NCBI GenBank assembly: GCA_965278995.1
Contig: OZ257136.1
Span: 3,286,001 to 3,350,000, forward strand
Direction: 5' to 3'
DNA length: 64,000 bases
Source of the DNA: JADJYF01 sp965278995
GTDB lineage: Bacteria > Pseudomonadota > Gammaproteobacteria > Ga0077536
In this document: positions 51,425 to 60,723 of the stretch, piece after piece
Position numbering within the stretch: position 1 is the stretch's first letter
Layout of the letters: each line of letters starts with the position of its first letter
Notes under the pieces: generated by a model
Database searches by the model: none
What the model was told of the DNA's origin: nothing
Seen by the model: the letters and a program-made list of their open reading frames with translations, nothing else
Program-made: the position numbers and the translations under genes

Positions 51425-52484
51425 CCTTAGCGGAAAACGCATTCTGATCACTGGCGGCACGGGGTCGCTCGGCAAGGTCCTGCTGCGGAGGCTGCTGAGT
51501 GGGCAGGCGGGAGAAGTCGCGCGCGTCGCCGTGCTCTCACGCGACGAGGCCAAGCAGCACCAGTTGCGTCTCGAGTACCTGCACCGCATGCATATCACAG
51601 ACGACGTCATGTATCGCAATGTGCACGAGCGCCTATCGTTCCATATCGGCGACGTACGTGACCCGGCCAGTCTGGCCGCCCCCTTGCGCAACGCCGACAT
51701 TGTATTCAACGCCGCAGCGCTCAAGCAGGTTCCGACCTGCGAGTACTTTCCGACCGAGGCGGTCATGACCAACGTCCTCGGCGCGAACAACATCGTGCGC
51801 GTCATTCGTGAGCAGGACCTGCCGGTTGAAACGGTGGTCGGTGTGTCGACCGACAAGGCCGTGCAGCCGGTGAACGTCATGGGCATGACCAAAGCGCTTC
51901 AGGAAAGGATTTTACTCGCCGCCAATCTGGATGTGCCGAAGACGCGTTTCGTGCTCGTCCGTTACGGTAACGTGCTGGCCTCACGCGGCTCGGTCATACC
52001 CTACTTTCATCAGCAGATCCGCGCAGGCCAGACGCTCACCATCACCGACGAGCGCATGACGCGATTCCTGCTCAGTCTGGAAGATGCGGTCGACGTGATC
52101 CTCGCCGCCGTTGCCGGCGGGCGCGCCGGAGAGACCTACATTCCGCGGGTCCCGGCAGCGCGGATCACCGACATCGCGCAAGCCTTGATTGGGGATCGTC
52201 CGATCGCCACGCAAATTGTCGGCATACGTCCGGGCGAGAAGCTGCACGAATGCTTGGTCTCCGGCGAGGAGGCAGTGCGCACGTTCGCGCGCGATCAATT
52301 TTACGTGGTCGCGCCGATACTTCCCGAATTGTTCGACCCCGGTCATTACAGCGGACCGGCACTGGCCCAACCGTACATGTCGAATGACGACCTGATGGAT
52401 CTGGCGCAAACAAGCGCGCTACTCGAGCGGCATCGACTGATGGTCGACTCGGAAATGGAACTGGAAGGCGAAGTACTCAGATGA
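51414..52484 (+). CDS. UDP-GlcNAc 4,6-dehydratase/5-epimerase (WbjB/CapE/QnlA-like)
   Basis: 356 residues from ATG 51414 with AGGAAG upstream. ILITGGTGSLGKVLLRRLL is the NAD loop; NAAALKQVPTCEYFPTEAV the catalytic block of polysaccharide-type dehydratases; STDKAVQPVNVMGMTKAL the Met/Lys site. Converts UDP-GlcNAc to a 4-keto-6-deoxy sugar with C5 (and C3) inversion. With the reductase and the 2-epimerase it forms an L-FucNAc or L-QuiNAc route. Confidence 0.88.
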   Translation: MIADLSGKRILITGGTGSLGKVLLRRLLSGQAGEVARVAVLSRDEAKQHQLRLEYLHRMHITDDVMYRNVHERLSFHIGDVRDPASLAAPLRNADIVFNAAALKQVPTCEYFPTEAVMTNVLGANNIVRVIREQDLPVETVVGVSTDKAVQPVNVMGMTKALQERILLAANLDVPKTRFVLVRYGNVLASRGSVIPYFHQQIRAGQTLTITDERMTRFLLSLEDAVDVILAAVAGGRAGETYIPRVPAARITDIAQALIGDRPIATQIVGIRPGEKLHECLVSGEEAVRTFARDQFYVVAPILPELFDPGHYSGPALAQPYMSNDDLMDLAQTSALLERHRLMVDSEMELEGEVLR

Positions 52485-53572
52485 GGGTCCTGACTGTTCT
52501 CGGCACCCGACCGGAGATCATCCGCCTGTCGGTACTGATTGCGAAGCTCGACGCGTGCGTCGAGCACACTCTGGTGCACACCGGGCAGAATTTCGACGCC
52601 AACTTGAGCGACAACTTCTTTCGTGAACTCGCGGTACGGGTACCGGATCATCATCTTGGTATCGCGAGCGGCAACCCGGCCGAGCAGATCGGACAGATTC
52701 TGTCGCGAGTCGACGGCGTACTGGCGGCGTCACGCCCGGATCGCCTGCTCATCCTGGGCGATACCAACTCCGGCCTGGCGGCGATCGTCGCCAAGCGACG
52801 CGGCATTCCGGTCTACCACATGGAGGCCGGCAACCGGTGCTTCGACGACCGCGTTCCCGAGGAGGTCAATCGCCGAATCATCGATCACTGCAGCGACGTG
52901 CTCATGCCCTATACAGAGCGCAGCCGCGACAATCTCCTGCGAGAAGGTATCGAGTCGCGACGGATCTACGTCACCGGTAATCCGATCAAGGAGATTATCG
53001 ACACGCACGCGGCGGGTATCGCTGCCTCAAAGGTGTTGGAAACCCTCGACATCGAGGCTGGCCGCTATTTCCTGGTGACACTGCATCGTGCGGAGAACGT
53101 CGATGACGCATCCCGGTTGAACTTGTTCACCGAGATGCTGGGAGTGCTGGAGAAGCGTTATGACCTGCCGGTCATCGTTTCGACCCATCCGCGTACGCGC
53201 TCGCGTTTGAGCGCGGAAACGCTCGCAGACAGCCGTCGCGTGCGCTTCCTCGAACCCTTCGGTTTCTACGATTTCATCAGGCTTGAGCGCAATGCGTTCT
53301 GCGTCCTGTCCGACAGCGGCACAGTGCAGGAGGAATGCGCACTGTTCGGCGTGCCCAACGTCACATTGCGCGACGTGACCGAGAGACCGGAAACGATCGA
53401 ATGCGGGAGTAATTACCTGGGGGGACTGGATCTCGAGCGCATTGTTCACGGTGTCGCGTTGACCACGTCGCAGCGTGAACACTGGAAGCCGCCGGTGGAG
53501 TACCTGGCCGACAATGTGTCATCGACCGTGCTCCGTATTTTGACCGGCTACAGGGCGCACACCGCGATATGA
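52481..53572 (+). CDS. UDP-sugar C2-epimerase (WecB/WbjD/WbpI family)
   Basis: 363 residues. TVLGTRPEIIRLSVLI, HTGQNFD, GDTNSGLAA and LSDSGTVQEECALFGVP are the WecB-family motifs. It inverts C2 of a UDP-GlcNAc-like sugar. Two roles fit: last step of UDP-L-FucNAc/QuiNAc (WbjD/QnlC) given its upstream neighbours, or WbpI on the diacetamido-uronate. The gene order favours the first. The start overlaps the dehydratase stop (ATGA). Confidence 0.85.
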   Translation: MRVLTVLGTRPEIIRLSVLIAKLDACVEHTLVHTGQNFDANLSDNFFRELAVRVPDHHLGIASGNPAEQIGQILSRVDGVLAASRPDRLLILGDTNSGLAAIVAKRRGIPVYHMEAGNRCFDDRVPEEVNRRIIDHCSDVLMPYTERSRDNLLREGIESRRIYVTGNPIKEIIDTHAAGIAASKVLETLDIEAGRYFLVTLHRAENVDDASRLNLFTEMLGVLEKRYDLPVIVSTHPRTRSRLSAETLADSRRVRFLEPFGFYDFIRLERNAFCVLSDSGTVQEECALFGVPNVTLRDVTERPETIECGSNYLGGLDLERIVHGVALTTSQREHWKPPVEYLADNVSSTVLRILTGYRAHTAI

Positions 53573-53579
53573 GTACGCG

Positions 53580-54392
53580 ATGAGCCGCGGCCGCGGCTTT
53601 TTCGACGAGATCGGCTTTGTGCTCGTCCATCGTCGGCTCATGTTCGAGTTCGCCAAACGCGAAATTGCCGATCGCTATACGGGACAGATACTCGGTGTCG
53701 CGTGGGCACTGATCACGCCGGTGGCCACCATTGTCGTCTTTCTATTCCTGTTCGGCGCGGTGCTGCAGCTCAAGATGGGCGGCGCCGAGGGCGGGGGCGA
53801 TCTCACGACGTTCCTGGTGTCCGGGCTGGTCCCGTGGCTGGCTTTCCAGGATTGCATTGCACGCGCGCCAGGGGTGATCGCGGGCCAGGCCTATCTGGTC
53901 AAACAGGTAACCTTTCCGATCGAGGTTCTGCCGTATAAATCGGTCGCGCCGGCGGTCATCATGCTGACAGTCGGAGAGCTGCTGCTGGTTGGCTATGTCG
54001 CGTTCACCACTGGACAGGTACCGTGGACTTTCCTGCTGATCCCACTGTTGTGCGTGATGCTGCTGGTGCTGTGCATCGGCTTTACCCTCCTGTTGGCGGC
54101 CGTCGGCGTGTTTCTGCGCGATTTGAAAGATGTGGTGAGCTTGCTGTTGTTCGTCGGCATTTACATCGCGCCGGTCTTTTATGCGCTGGACAAGGTTCCG
54201 CCAGCATTGCGCCCACTGGTTCTGCTCAATCCGTTCACTTACGTCGTGCTGGCATTTCAGGATGCCAGCTTTAGTGGCGCCATCGTCCATCCATGGGCCT
54301 GGACGGTCTTCGCCGGACTGAGTGTGGTGGTCTACTGGGCCGGTGTCAGCCTGTTCGCGCTCACTCGTCCGTTCTTCGGCAGCCATCTGTGA
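53580..54392 (+). CDS. wzm: polysaccharide ABC transporter permease
   Basis: 270 residues with six membrane helices of the ABC-2 type. FAKREIADRYTGQILGVAWALITPV is the conserved amphipathic lead of Wzm/TagG proteins, and LLLAAVGVFLRDLKDVVSLLL the second block. It forms the channel exporting lipid-linked glycan across the inner membrane with Wzt, which overlaps its stop (GTGA). No wzx/wzy was seen, so export is ABC-dependent. Confidence 0.92.
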   Translation: MSRGRGFFDEIGFVLVHRRLMFEFAKREIADRYTGQILGVAWALITPVATIVVFLFLFGAVLQLKMGGAEGGGDLTTFLVSGLVPWLAFQDCIARAPGVIAGQAYLVKQVTFPIEVLPYKSVAPAVIMLTVGELLLVGYVAFTTGQVPWTFLLIPLLCVMLLVLCIGFTLLLAAVGVFLRDLKDVVSLLLFVGIYIAPVFYALDKVPPALRPLVLLNPFTYVVLAFQDASFSGAIVHPWAWTVFAGLSVVVYWAGVSLFALTRPFFGSHL

Positions 54393-55651
54393 CAGCTCCG
54401 GCCATTCGTCTTCGCGACCTGTCGAAGATGTACAGAATCTACCCGCGGCCGTCCGACGTACTGCTGGAGATCCTCACTCGGCATCGGCGCCATCAGCCGT
54501 TCTGGGTCTTGAAGGACATCTCACTGGACATCGCGCGGGGCGAAGTGGTGGGTGTGATCGGCCGTAACGGCGCCGGCAAGACCACGCTGTTGCGCATGAT
54601 CGCGGGTACGCTCGATGCGACATCCGGTGAAATCGAAGTCAACGGCAAGGTATCGGCCATCATGGCGCTCGGCGCGGGTTTCAATCTTGAGTTGAGCGGG
54701 CGCGAGAATATCCTCATCGGCGGCCTCGTGCTCGGTCTGACGCACGAGGAAATCGATGCACGCACGAATTCGATTATCGAATTCTCCGGGTTAGCCGAGT
54801 TCATCGACAGGCCGTGCAAGACCTATTCGAGCGGGATGCTGGCGCGGCTCGGTTTCTCGGTCGCGTCGAGTGTCGATCCGGATATCCTCATCGTGGACGA
54901 GGCGCTCGCGACCGGCGACATGGTCTTCAACGCGAAAAGCTACGCGCGCATGCGCCGCATTGCTCGTTCCGGCGCGACGGTGCTGCTGGTCACCCACAGC
55001 CTGCCGCAGATCTACGAGCTCTGCGATCGCGCCATTCTGATTGATCGCGGCAGCATCATCGCCGACGGTCTGCCACGCAAGGTTGGGCAGGTGTACGAGG
55101 ATCTGCTGCACACCGAGATGGCGACTCGGGGCGAGGTGCCGGACACGGCCATTGTCGCCATCGGCGAAGCCAAGCCGGGCGGTGCAGGGGAAGCGAATGT
55201 GCTTTCAGTCAGCTTCATCGACACCGCCGGCCGTACGACGCGCAGCCTGCGCGGCGGCGACAGCTACGAAATCGTGATCGCCGTTGCATCGAGTACGTCG
55301 TGCCACAACGTATCCATCGGCTACAACATCAAGACCCTCATGGGATCGGTAATCTACGGCACATCGTCGGCACTGGAAGGACGTTACTTCGATCTTGTGC
55401 CGGATCGGACTTTGCGCGTCACTTTTTCGTTTGACAACCAGCTCGGGGCTGGAAGCTATTTCCTCTCGGTTGGTGTTGCGCGTATCTACGAGCCGGAAGT
55501 CGAAGTTCACGACTATGCCATGTTGGATTTCGTGCACGACGCTATTCCGTTCGACGTCGCGCAGGCGACGGTTTTCTCAGGCCTGGTCGACCTGCACAGC
55601 CGCATGATCAGTGCCATTGATGGCGCGGCCGCCGATGGCGAAACGATATAA
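54389..55651 (+). CDS. wzt: polysaccharide ABC transporter ATPase with C-terminal glycan-binding domain
   Basis: 420 residues from GTG 54389. Walker A GRNGAGKTT (about residue 65), signature YSSGMLARLGFSVA and Walker B DILIVDEALATGD, as in Wzt/TagH. Beyond about residue 250 a separate beta-rich domain (VLSVSFIDTAGRTTRSLRGGDSYEI in pieces, YDYAML-like end) matches the Wzt C-terminal domain, which in known systems binds a modified non-reducing terminus of the glycan. That predicts a capped polymer. Confidence 0.9.
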   Translation: MTAPAIRLRDLSKMYRIYPRPSDVLLEILTRHRRHQPFWVLKDISLDIARGEVVGVIGRNGAGKTTLLRMIAGTLDATSGEIEVNGKVSAIMALGAGFNLELSGRENILIGGLVLGLTHEEIDARTNSIIEFSGLAEFIDRPCKTYSSGMLARLGFSVASSVDPDILIVDEALATGDMVFNAKSYARMRRIARSGATVLLVTHSLPQIYELCDRAILIDRGSIIADGLPRKVGQVYEDLLHTEMATRGEVPDTAIVAIGEAKPGGAGEANVLSVSFIDTAGRTTRSLRGGDSYEIVIAVASSTSCHNVSIGYNIKTLMGSVIYGTSSALEGRYFDLVPDRTLRVTFSFDNQLGAGSYFLSVGVARIYEPEVEVHDYAMLDFVHDAIPFDVAQATVFSGLVDLHSRMISAIDGAAADGETI

Positions 55652-55659
55652 CGATATCC

Positions 55660-55678
55660 GTGACTGGCTGCGAGTCAC
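55660..55678 (+). terminator. weak hairpin after wzt
   Basis: GTGACT and AGTCAC pair across a 7-base loop, followed by GACGC/GCGTC repeats. No U-tract. It may attenuate read-through into the methyltransferase block. Confidence 0.3.
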
Positions 55679-55723
55679 GCTTGACGGCTGCGACGCGCCA
55701 GCGTCGTCGCCAGCGGAGGAGAT

Positions 55724-56476
55724 ATGACTAGGTTCGCGTGGATGAAGAATTGGCTGGCCGGACCTGCGCCAGGCGTAGCGTCGACGAGTTCGAAGCAGCT
55801 CGATGACGCCGCTATCGCCGCGGTCTGGACTCGGATCCTCGCCGCGCGTGCCCACTGTGCAGAGCACGGCAGCTTCTCCTGGACGTCGCTGCGCTATCAG
55901 AACGACGTGCTGCGCTTCATCCTCAGCAACGCGGCGCAGGGCGGTTGCGTGGTCGAGGTCGGATGTTACAACGGCGGCCTGTCGCTGCAACTTGCCATCG
56001 TCACCGACGCCCTGGGCATACCGTTTTATACGATGGATATCGACGAAGGTGCCGTCTCGCGTACCCGTGAACTGCTCGACAAGGCGGGCATGAGTGCGCG
56101 TGCGACAGTCTTTCTCGGTGGGCTGCAGGCGTTCGCGCGGGATGTCGTGCTGCCAACCCGACCGCTCCTGATCGTGGTCGACGGCGATCATTCCTATGCC
56201 GGTGCCTCGCGCGACATCCTCGCCTTCGCCGCACTGAACCAGCGACCCTTTGCGGCGGTATTTCACGATTACTGTCTGCGCTCGCCGCACACCGATGAAC
56301 GCGTGAGCGATGCGGTGGCCGAACATCTGCCCGGACTACCCAGGATCCCGATGGGCTCGTCACCCGACGAGGACAGCAGCATGCCGACCGCTACCAGGCC
56401 GGCCGAGGACGGCCATTTCTGGTTGAGTCCGGGCACCGAGGGCTGCCTGGTTCTGCTCGACCGATACGCGCGTTGA
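55724..56476 (+). CDS. SAM-dependent methyltransferase-like protein
   Basis: 250 residues; GGAGG before ATG. VVEVGCYNGGLSLQLAIVTDALG is SAM motif I; PLLIVVDGDHSYAGASRDI the acidic metal-type block of Methyltransf_24-like enzymes, with FHDYCLRSPHTDERV after it. The first of three methyltransferases behind wzt. Acceptor unknown; a terminal or side hydroxyl of the glycan is plausible. Confidence 0.78.
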   Translation: MTRFAWMKNWLAGPAPGVASTSSKQLDDAAIAAVWTRILAARAHCAEHGSFSWTSLRYQNDVLRFILSNAAQGGCVVEVGCYNGGLSLQLAIVTDALGIPFYTMDIDEGAVSRTRELLDKAGMSARATVFLGGLQAFARDVVLPTRPLLIVVDGDHSYAGASRDILAFAALNQRPFAAVFHDYCLRSPHTDERVSDAVAEHLPGLPRIPMGSSPDEDSSMPTATRPAEDGHFWLSPGTEGCLVLLDRYAR

Positions 56477-56504
56477 TTCACCTGGCGCGCACGGAGCCCT
56501 TGTC

Positions 56505-57308
56505 ATGCAGTCATCCGCCGGCAGGAACCTGGTCGATATGATGCGAGGGCTGCTTGTACGATTGTTCGGCCATGCTGCCGAGCGCGCTGCGCTGGCCGAG
56601 CTCGACCAGCGTCTGACCGGACTCGCGGCCGAACTTTCCACAGTGAACAGCCGAGTCGAAATCCTGGAAAGGCGGCTGCTGACTTACTACCGCGAGCGCT
56701 ACGACTGCATCGACAAGCTTGCCGACTATCTCGTCGGGGCCCAGCTGGTGGGCGATTATCTCGAGTTCGGTGTCTACGAAGGCACGACATTCATGTACGC
56801 AATGTCGGTCATGGCGCCGCTGTTTCCGGACATGCGTTTCATTGCGCTCGATTCCTTCGAAGGCTTGCCTGCGCCACGGGGAATCGATGCCGAAGGCGGA
56901 TATAGCAGCGGCTTCAGGCCCGCTGAGTTCGCCTGCGACGAGACGTCGTTCAGACGCAAGCTCGTTGAGAGCGGCGCCGAGCTGGCCCGCGTTCGCACGG
57001 TGCCGGGCTGGTTCGAGCACAGCCTGCGCGCCGACAATCCGGCGATCGACGGTATCGACAAAGTCGCGGCGGCCTGGATCGACTGTGATCTCTACGAGTC
57101 GACGGTGCCGGTACTGGATTTTCTCGTCGGACGCCTGCAGGTTGGATCGGTACTGCTGTTCGACGATTGGCGGTGCTTTCGCAATCTGCCGACGCTCGGA
57201 GAACAACGCGCGTGCAACGAATGGCTTGCGCGCAATCCCGCAATCTCCCTGCAACCGTTCGTCGACTTCGGTTTTCACGGCGCGGCGTTCACCGTTGCGC
57301 GCTGCTGA
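56505..57308 (+). CDS. TylF/MycF-type O-methyltransferase with coiled-coil lead
   Basis: 267 residues; GGAG before ATG. Residues about 25-60 (AALAELDQRLTGLAAELSTV and on) show a heptad leucine pattern, then DYLEFGVYEGTTFMYAM (SAM motif), LDSFEGLPAP and AAWIDCDLYESTVPVLDF with metal ligands: the macrocin O-methyltransferase (TylF) family. These enzymes methylate sugar hydroxyls. The coiled-coil lead is unusual for the family and may link to the coiled-coil protein at 60262. Confidence 0.83.
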   Translation: MQSSAGRNLVDMMRGLLVRLFGHAAERAALAELDQRLTGLAAELSTVNSRVEILERRLLTYYRERYDCIDKLADYLVGAQLVGDYLEFGVYEGTTFMYAMSVMAPLFPDMRFIALDSFEGLPAPRGIDAEGGYSSGFRPAEFACDETSFRRKLVESGAELARVRTVPGWFEHSLRADNPAIDGIDKVAAAWIDCDLYESTVPVLDFLVGRLQVGSVLLFDDWRCFRNLPTLGEQRACNEWLARNPAISLQPFVDFGFHGAAFTVARC

Positions 57309-57376
57309 GCGTCGCAGGTGGCGCAGTTCATCCTCGGTTTGGAACGCGTGAACACGGTAACTGGCATGGTGGCGGT

Positions 57377-59287
57377 ATGTGTGGCATAGCCGGCTTCTTC
57401 GCCGCCGCGACACTCGCCGATGACATTCCGGTGCCCGCGTTGCTGTCGGCTTTGCGCCATCGCGGCCCGGACGGCGAAGGCGTTCATCGGGACGAACGGG
57501 TGTTGCTCGTCCACACCCGCCTGAGCGTTGTCGATCTCACGCCTGGTGGCGCCCAGCCGATGAGTTCGCCCGACGGTGAGGTGATCATCGTGTTCAATGG
57601 CGAAATCTACAATTTTCGCGACGAGCGCCGCCGACTGGAGGAGCGCGGCCACCGCTTCACCTCGCAGTCCGATACGGAAGTCATACTGCGCGCCTATCTC
57701 GCTGACGGCGAGCGTTGCGTCGCGCGCCTGCGCGGCATGTTTGCATTCGCCATTTACGATCGGCGCGAAGGGCGCGGACGCGAGAAGCTGCTGCTCGCTC
57801 GTGATCCTTTCGGGATCAAGCCACTAATCGTGGTCACGACCGCGCGCGGAACCGCGTTCGCCTCCGAGATTAAGGCCTTGGTGGCGGGCGGGTTCATCGA
57901 GCCCGAGCTCGACCCGGTGGCTTTGCGCGATGCGCTTGCGTGGGGTTCGGTGTATCAACCGCGCACAATCCTGGCCGGCGCGCGCATGCTGGAACCGGGA
58001 ACGTTCGCGGTCTACCAGAAGCGCAGCATGCGGCAGCAGCGCTTCTGGGAATTCAGCGATCGGCGCTACCCGGAACTGGCTCGCGCCGACGATGTCGAGG
58101 CCGCGCAAGCGGTCGCCGACGTTCTGCGCGATTCAGTTGAACGACAACTCGTGGCGGACGTCCCCATCTGTTCGTTCCTGAGTGGTGGCATCGATTCCGC
58201 GCTCACGACGGCATTCATGGTCGAGCAGCATGGCGCCCGCGTTTGTACCTACTCGGTTGGCTTCGAATCCGTGACGACTCCCATCGACGAATCGGCGGAT
58301 GCGCTGCTCGTCGCCCGCCATCTCGGCACCGAGCATCACGCGGTGATTGTCGGCGACACCGACATCGTGCAGCTCACCGAGCATATCGGGAGCAGCCTCG
58401 ATCAGCCGAGCATCGACGGTACCAATGCCTATTTCGTCTCGCGCGCCGTCGCCGAAAGCTACAAGGTGGCCGTGTCCGGTACGGGTGGCGACGAACTGTT
58501 TGCGGGTTATCCGTGGTTTGCCGCGAGCTATCGGCGGACTGTCCCCCGCTGGGGCCCGCTTGCGCCACTGGCACGCAGGCTGCTGCCGCGTCGCCGCGAC
58601 AGTCGGCTTATGCAGATGCTGGCATTCGCCGATCTTCCAGGTCACTTCGTCGCACAACACCAGGCGCTGGGCCTGCAGGCAGCCATCGACGTGATGCATC
58701 CTCGATTGCGCCACCCGGCGCTGGCGACATTCGACAGCTTCCTCGATCTCGGCCAGCGCGACCGCCTGGCCAAGGCGGCGCCTCTGTCCAGGTTGTCGCT
58801 TCTATGCCTCGATGGCTACACGCAGAATCAACTCCTGCGCGACATCGATGCGATGTCCATGCGTAACGGCATCGAAGTGCGCGTGCCGCTGCTGGACCCG
58901 ATAGTCGCTGACGTTGCCATGGCCTTGCCGGAACGCTTCAAACTCGCACAGAGCCAGCCCGGTGCCGCAGCGGGCAGTTACGCGGCGGCCGGAATCAAGA
59001 AAGTCCTGCTCGATATTGGCCAACCGTTGCTGCCTGCCGATTTCGCGACCCGTCCCAAGCGCGGCTTCAACATGCCCTACGACGACTGGTTGCGCGGACC
59101 CTTGCGCGAACTGCTCCACGACACGCTTGCCCCGGCCCGCGTAGCTGCCGATGGTGTGCTCGAGCCCAGTGTAGTCAGCGCTTATCTGCGTGAGTTCAGT
59201 GCGCGCCGTTCTCCGGCGAGCAGCGTGTGGATGTTGCTCATTGTGAGCCTTTGGGCCAGCCAGATGCTGCGGGTATGGACGCGGTGA
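57377..59287 (+). CDS. asnB: asparagine synthase-like glutamine amidotransferase
   Basis: 636 residues from ATG 57377. MCGIAGFF begins with the catalytic Cys2 of the glutaminase domain; FNGEIYNFRDERRRLEERGH and GMFAFAIYDRREGR follow. The synthetase half shows SFLSGGIDSALTTAFM (ATP pyrophosphatase loop) and GTGGDELFAGYPWF. In polysaccharide loci such AsnB-like proteins (WbpS-type) amidate the carboxyl of uronic acids. With wbpB/D/E-type genes here a uronamide is a fair guess; free asparagine synthesis is the alternative. Confidence 0.88.
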   Translation: MCGIAGFFAAATLADDIPVPALLSALRHRGPDGEGVHRDERVLLVHTRLSVVDLTPGGAQPMSSPDGEVIIVFNGEIYNFRDERRRLEERGHRFTSQSDTEVILRAYLADGERCVARLRGMFAFAIYDRREGRGREKLLLARDPFGIKPLIVVTTARGTAFASEIKALVAGGFIEPELDPVALRDALAWGSVYQPRTILAGARMLEPGTFAVYQKRSMRQQRFWEFSDRRYPELARADDVEAAQAVADVLRDSVERQLVADVPICSFLSGGIDSALTTAFMVEQHGARVCTYSVGFESVTTPIDESADALLVARHLGTEHHAVIVGDTDIVQLTEHIGSSLDQPSIDGTNAYFVSRAVAESYKVAVSGTGGDELFAGYPWFAASYRRTVPRWGPLAPLARRLLPRRRDSRLMQMLAFADLPGHFVAQHQALGLQAAIDVMHPRLRHPALATFDSFLDLGQRDRLAKAAPLSRLSLLCLDGYTQNQLLRDIDAMSMRNGIEVRVPLLDPIVADVAMALPERFKLAQSQPGAAAGSYAAAGIKKVLLDIGQPLLPADFATRPKRGFNMPYDDWLRGPLRELLHDTLAPARVAADGVLEPSVVSAYLREFSARRSPASSVWMLLIVSLWASQMLRVWTR

Positions 59288-60243
59288 GCGGGGCGCAGGC
59301 CGATGACTCCCGGTGCCCTGCCTGTGCCGACGACACGCTCGTGCCGGCGGCGTATCAAGTCGACTTGCGGACAGTCCTGCTGCGCTGGGCGGCACATGTC
59401 GGGAGACCACTTCCAGACGCACTGACGGTCGATTATCCGGAAGGTGTCACGTCTCGCCTGCACGACTGTTCGAACTGTGGCCTCGGCGTATTTCTGCCGA
59501 TCTGCGTTGGCAGCAACGCGTTTTACGATTTCATCATTGAACGCGACTACTATTTCGACGAGCGCTGGGATTTCCGCCTCGCGCTCGCAGCTATCGGCCA
59601 CCACGACTCGCGCTCGCTACTCGACATCGGCTGTGGTACTGGCGGATTTCTCGACCAGGCCCGGCGCGCGTCCCCGGCGCTGGAGACTACCGGTTACGAC
59701 GCGAACGGATCTTTAGCCGCCATTATTCACGCTCGCGGGCACCACTACGTGAGCGGTGCGCTCGACGCCATTGAGGCAGGACGCTTCGAGGCGATTACAG
59801 CCCTTCAAGTCCTCGAGCATGTCGCCGATCCGGCCGCACTGCTGTGGGAAGTGAGACGTATACTGACTCCAGGCGGGCTCCTGGTAGTCAGCGTGCCCGA
59901 CGCCGGTGGTCATGTCCGCGAGCTACCCGATGCGCTGACGGAATGCCCGCCTCATCACGTAACCCGCTGGACGGAGCGTGCCCTGCGCGTGGCGCTGGCG
60001 CGTGCCGGTATGCGCGTATGCCATATCGATCGGCAGCCCTTGGAAAGCTATCTTTGGGATGGCTATCTCGAACCGGCAGTGGCGAGCGCACCCTGGTTCA
60101 TGTCCATGCTGGCACCGATGCTGGGTACGGCGAGGGGATTCGACCGCGTCGTCGCGGTGCGGCGCGAACTGGTCGCCTGCGATATACGCGCCGTGTACGG
60201 CGTATACGGGCATACCCTGCTCGCGCTGGCGCAGCCGAACTGA
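59275..60243 (+). CDS. SAM methyltransferase with N-terminal cysteine motif
   Basis: 322 residues from ATG 59275 (13-base overlap with asnB). The head has CPACADD and later LHDCSNCGLGVFLP, four cysteines that could bind zinc, as in many sugar C- and O-methyltransferases. LLDIGCGTGGFLDQARRASPALETTGYD is SAM motif I (in pieces); ALQVLEHVADPAALLWEVRRILTPGG is motif post-II. Substrate unknown. Confidence 0.82.
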   Translation: MDAVSGAQADDSRCPACADDTLVPAAYQVDLRTVLLRWAAHVGRPLPDALTVDYPEGVTSRLHDCSNCGLGVFLPICVGSNAFYDFIIERDYYFDERWDFRLALAAIGHHDSRSLLDIGCGTGGFLDQARRASPALETTGYDANGSLAAIIHARGHHYVSGALDAIEAGRFEAITALQVLEHVADPAALLWEVRRILTPGGLLVVSVPDAGGHVRELPDALTECPPHHVTRWTERALRVALARAGMRVCHIDRQPLESYLWDGYLEPAVASAPWFMSMLAPMLGTARGFDRVVAVRRELVACDIRAVYGVYGHTLLALAQPN

Positions 60244-60261
60244 TCGAGGGAGCCGAGTCGA

Positions 60262-60723
60262 ATGCGATCGATGTTGATGAGCATGCGCGAGTGGGGGCTG
60301 AGAGTGCTCGGCATCGTGACCTCGCTGTCCGTGGTCCGGAACCTGACGCTGCTGCGCCGGGTGTTGCGGGATCTACAAGGGCTGAATGCGAAAATGCGTG
60401 GGCTTCCGCACACTACGCAAAACACCGACCCGGCTGCACAACAGCCCATTCAGCGCAGCATCGACATCCTTTCCGATATCGAAACGGAGCTCCGCGCGCT
60501 GAGCGTCCATTGCGACTATCTGCTGGCGCAAGCGGTGGATGAGCGGGCGCGGCTCATCGGCACCTTGGATCATCTGGTCGAGTTGCATGAACAGGCGATC
60601 CGCAATCAGGTCGTCGTGATGAACCAGTTGCTCGAAGACGCTCAGGCCAGGCATACGCAAACCGGACTGTCGGCTATCGAGCCCCGTGCCGACGACGATC
60701 GCGGCCCGGCGGAGCAGCCATGA
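60262..60723 (+). CDS. small probable coiled-coil protein, unknown
   Basis: 153 residues. Long helical stretch with heptad-like hydrophobics (IQRSIDILSDIETELRALSV and LIGTLDHLVELHEQAIRNQV), ending in a charged disordered tail. No known family. GGAG precedes ATG, and the stop overlaps the next gene (ATGA). Sits among methyltransferases and glycosyltransferases; a structural or spacer role is a guess. Confidence 0.6.
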   Translation: MRSMLMSMREWGLRVLGIVTSLSVVRNLTLLRRVLRDLQGLNAKMRGLPHTTQNTDPAAQQPIQRSIDILSDIETELRALSVHCDYLLAQAVDERARLIGTLDHLVELHEQAIRNQVVVMNQLLEDAQARHTQTGLSAIEPRADDDRGPAEQP

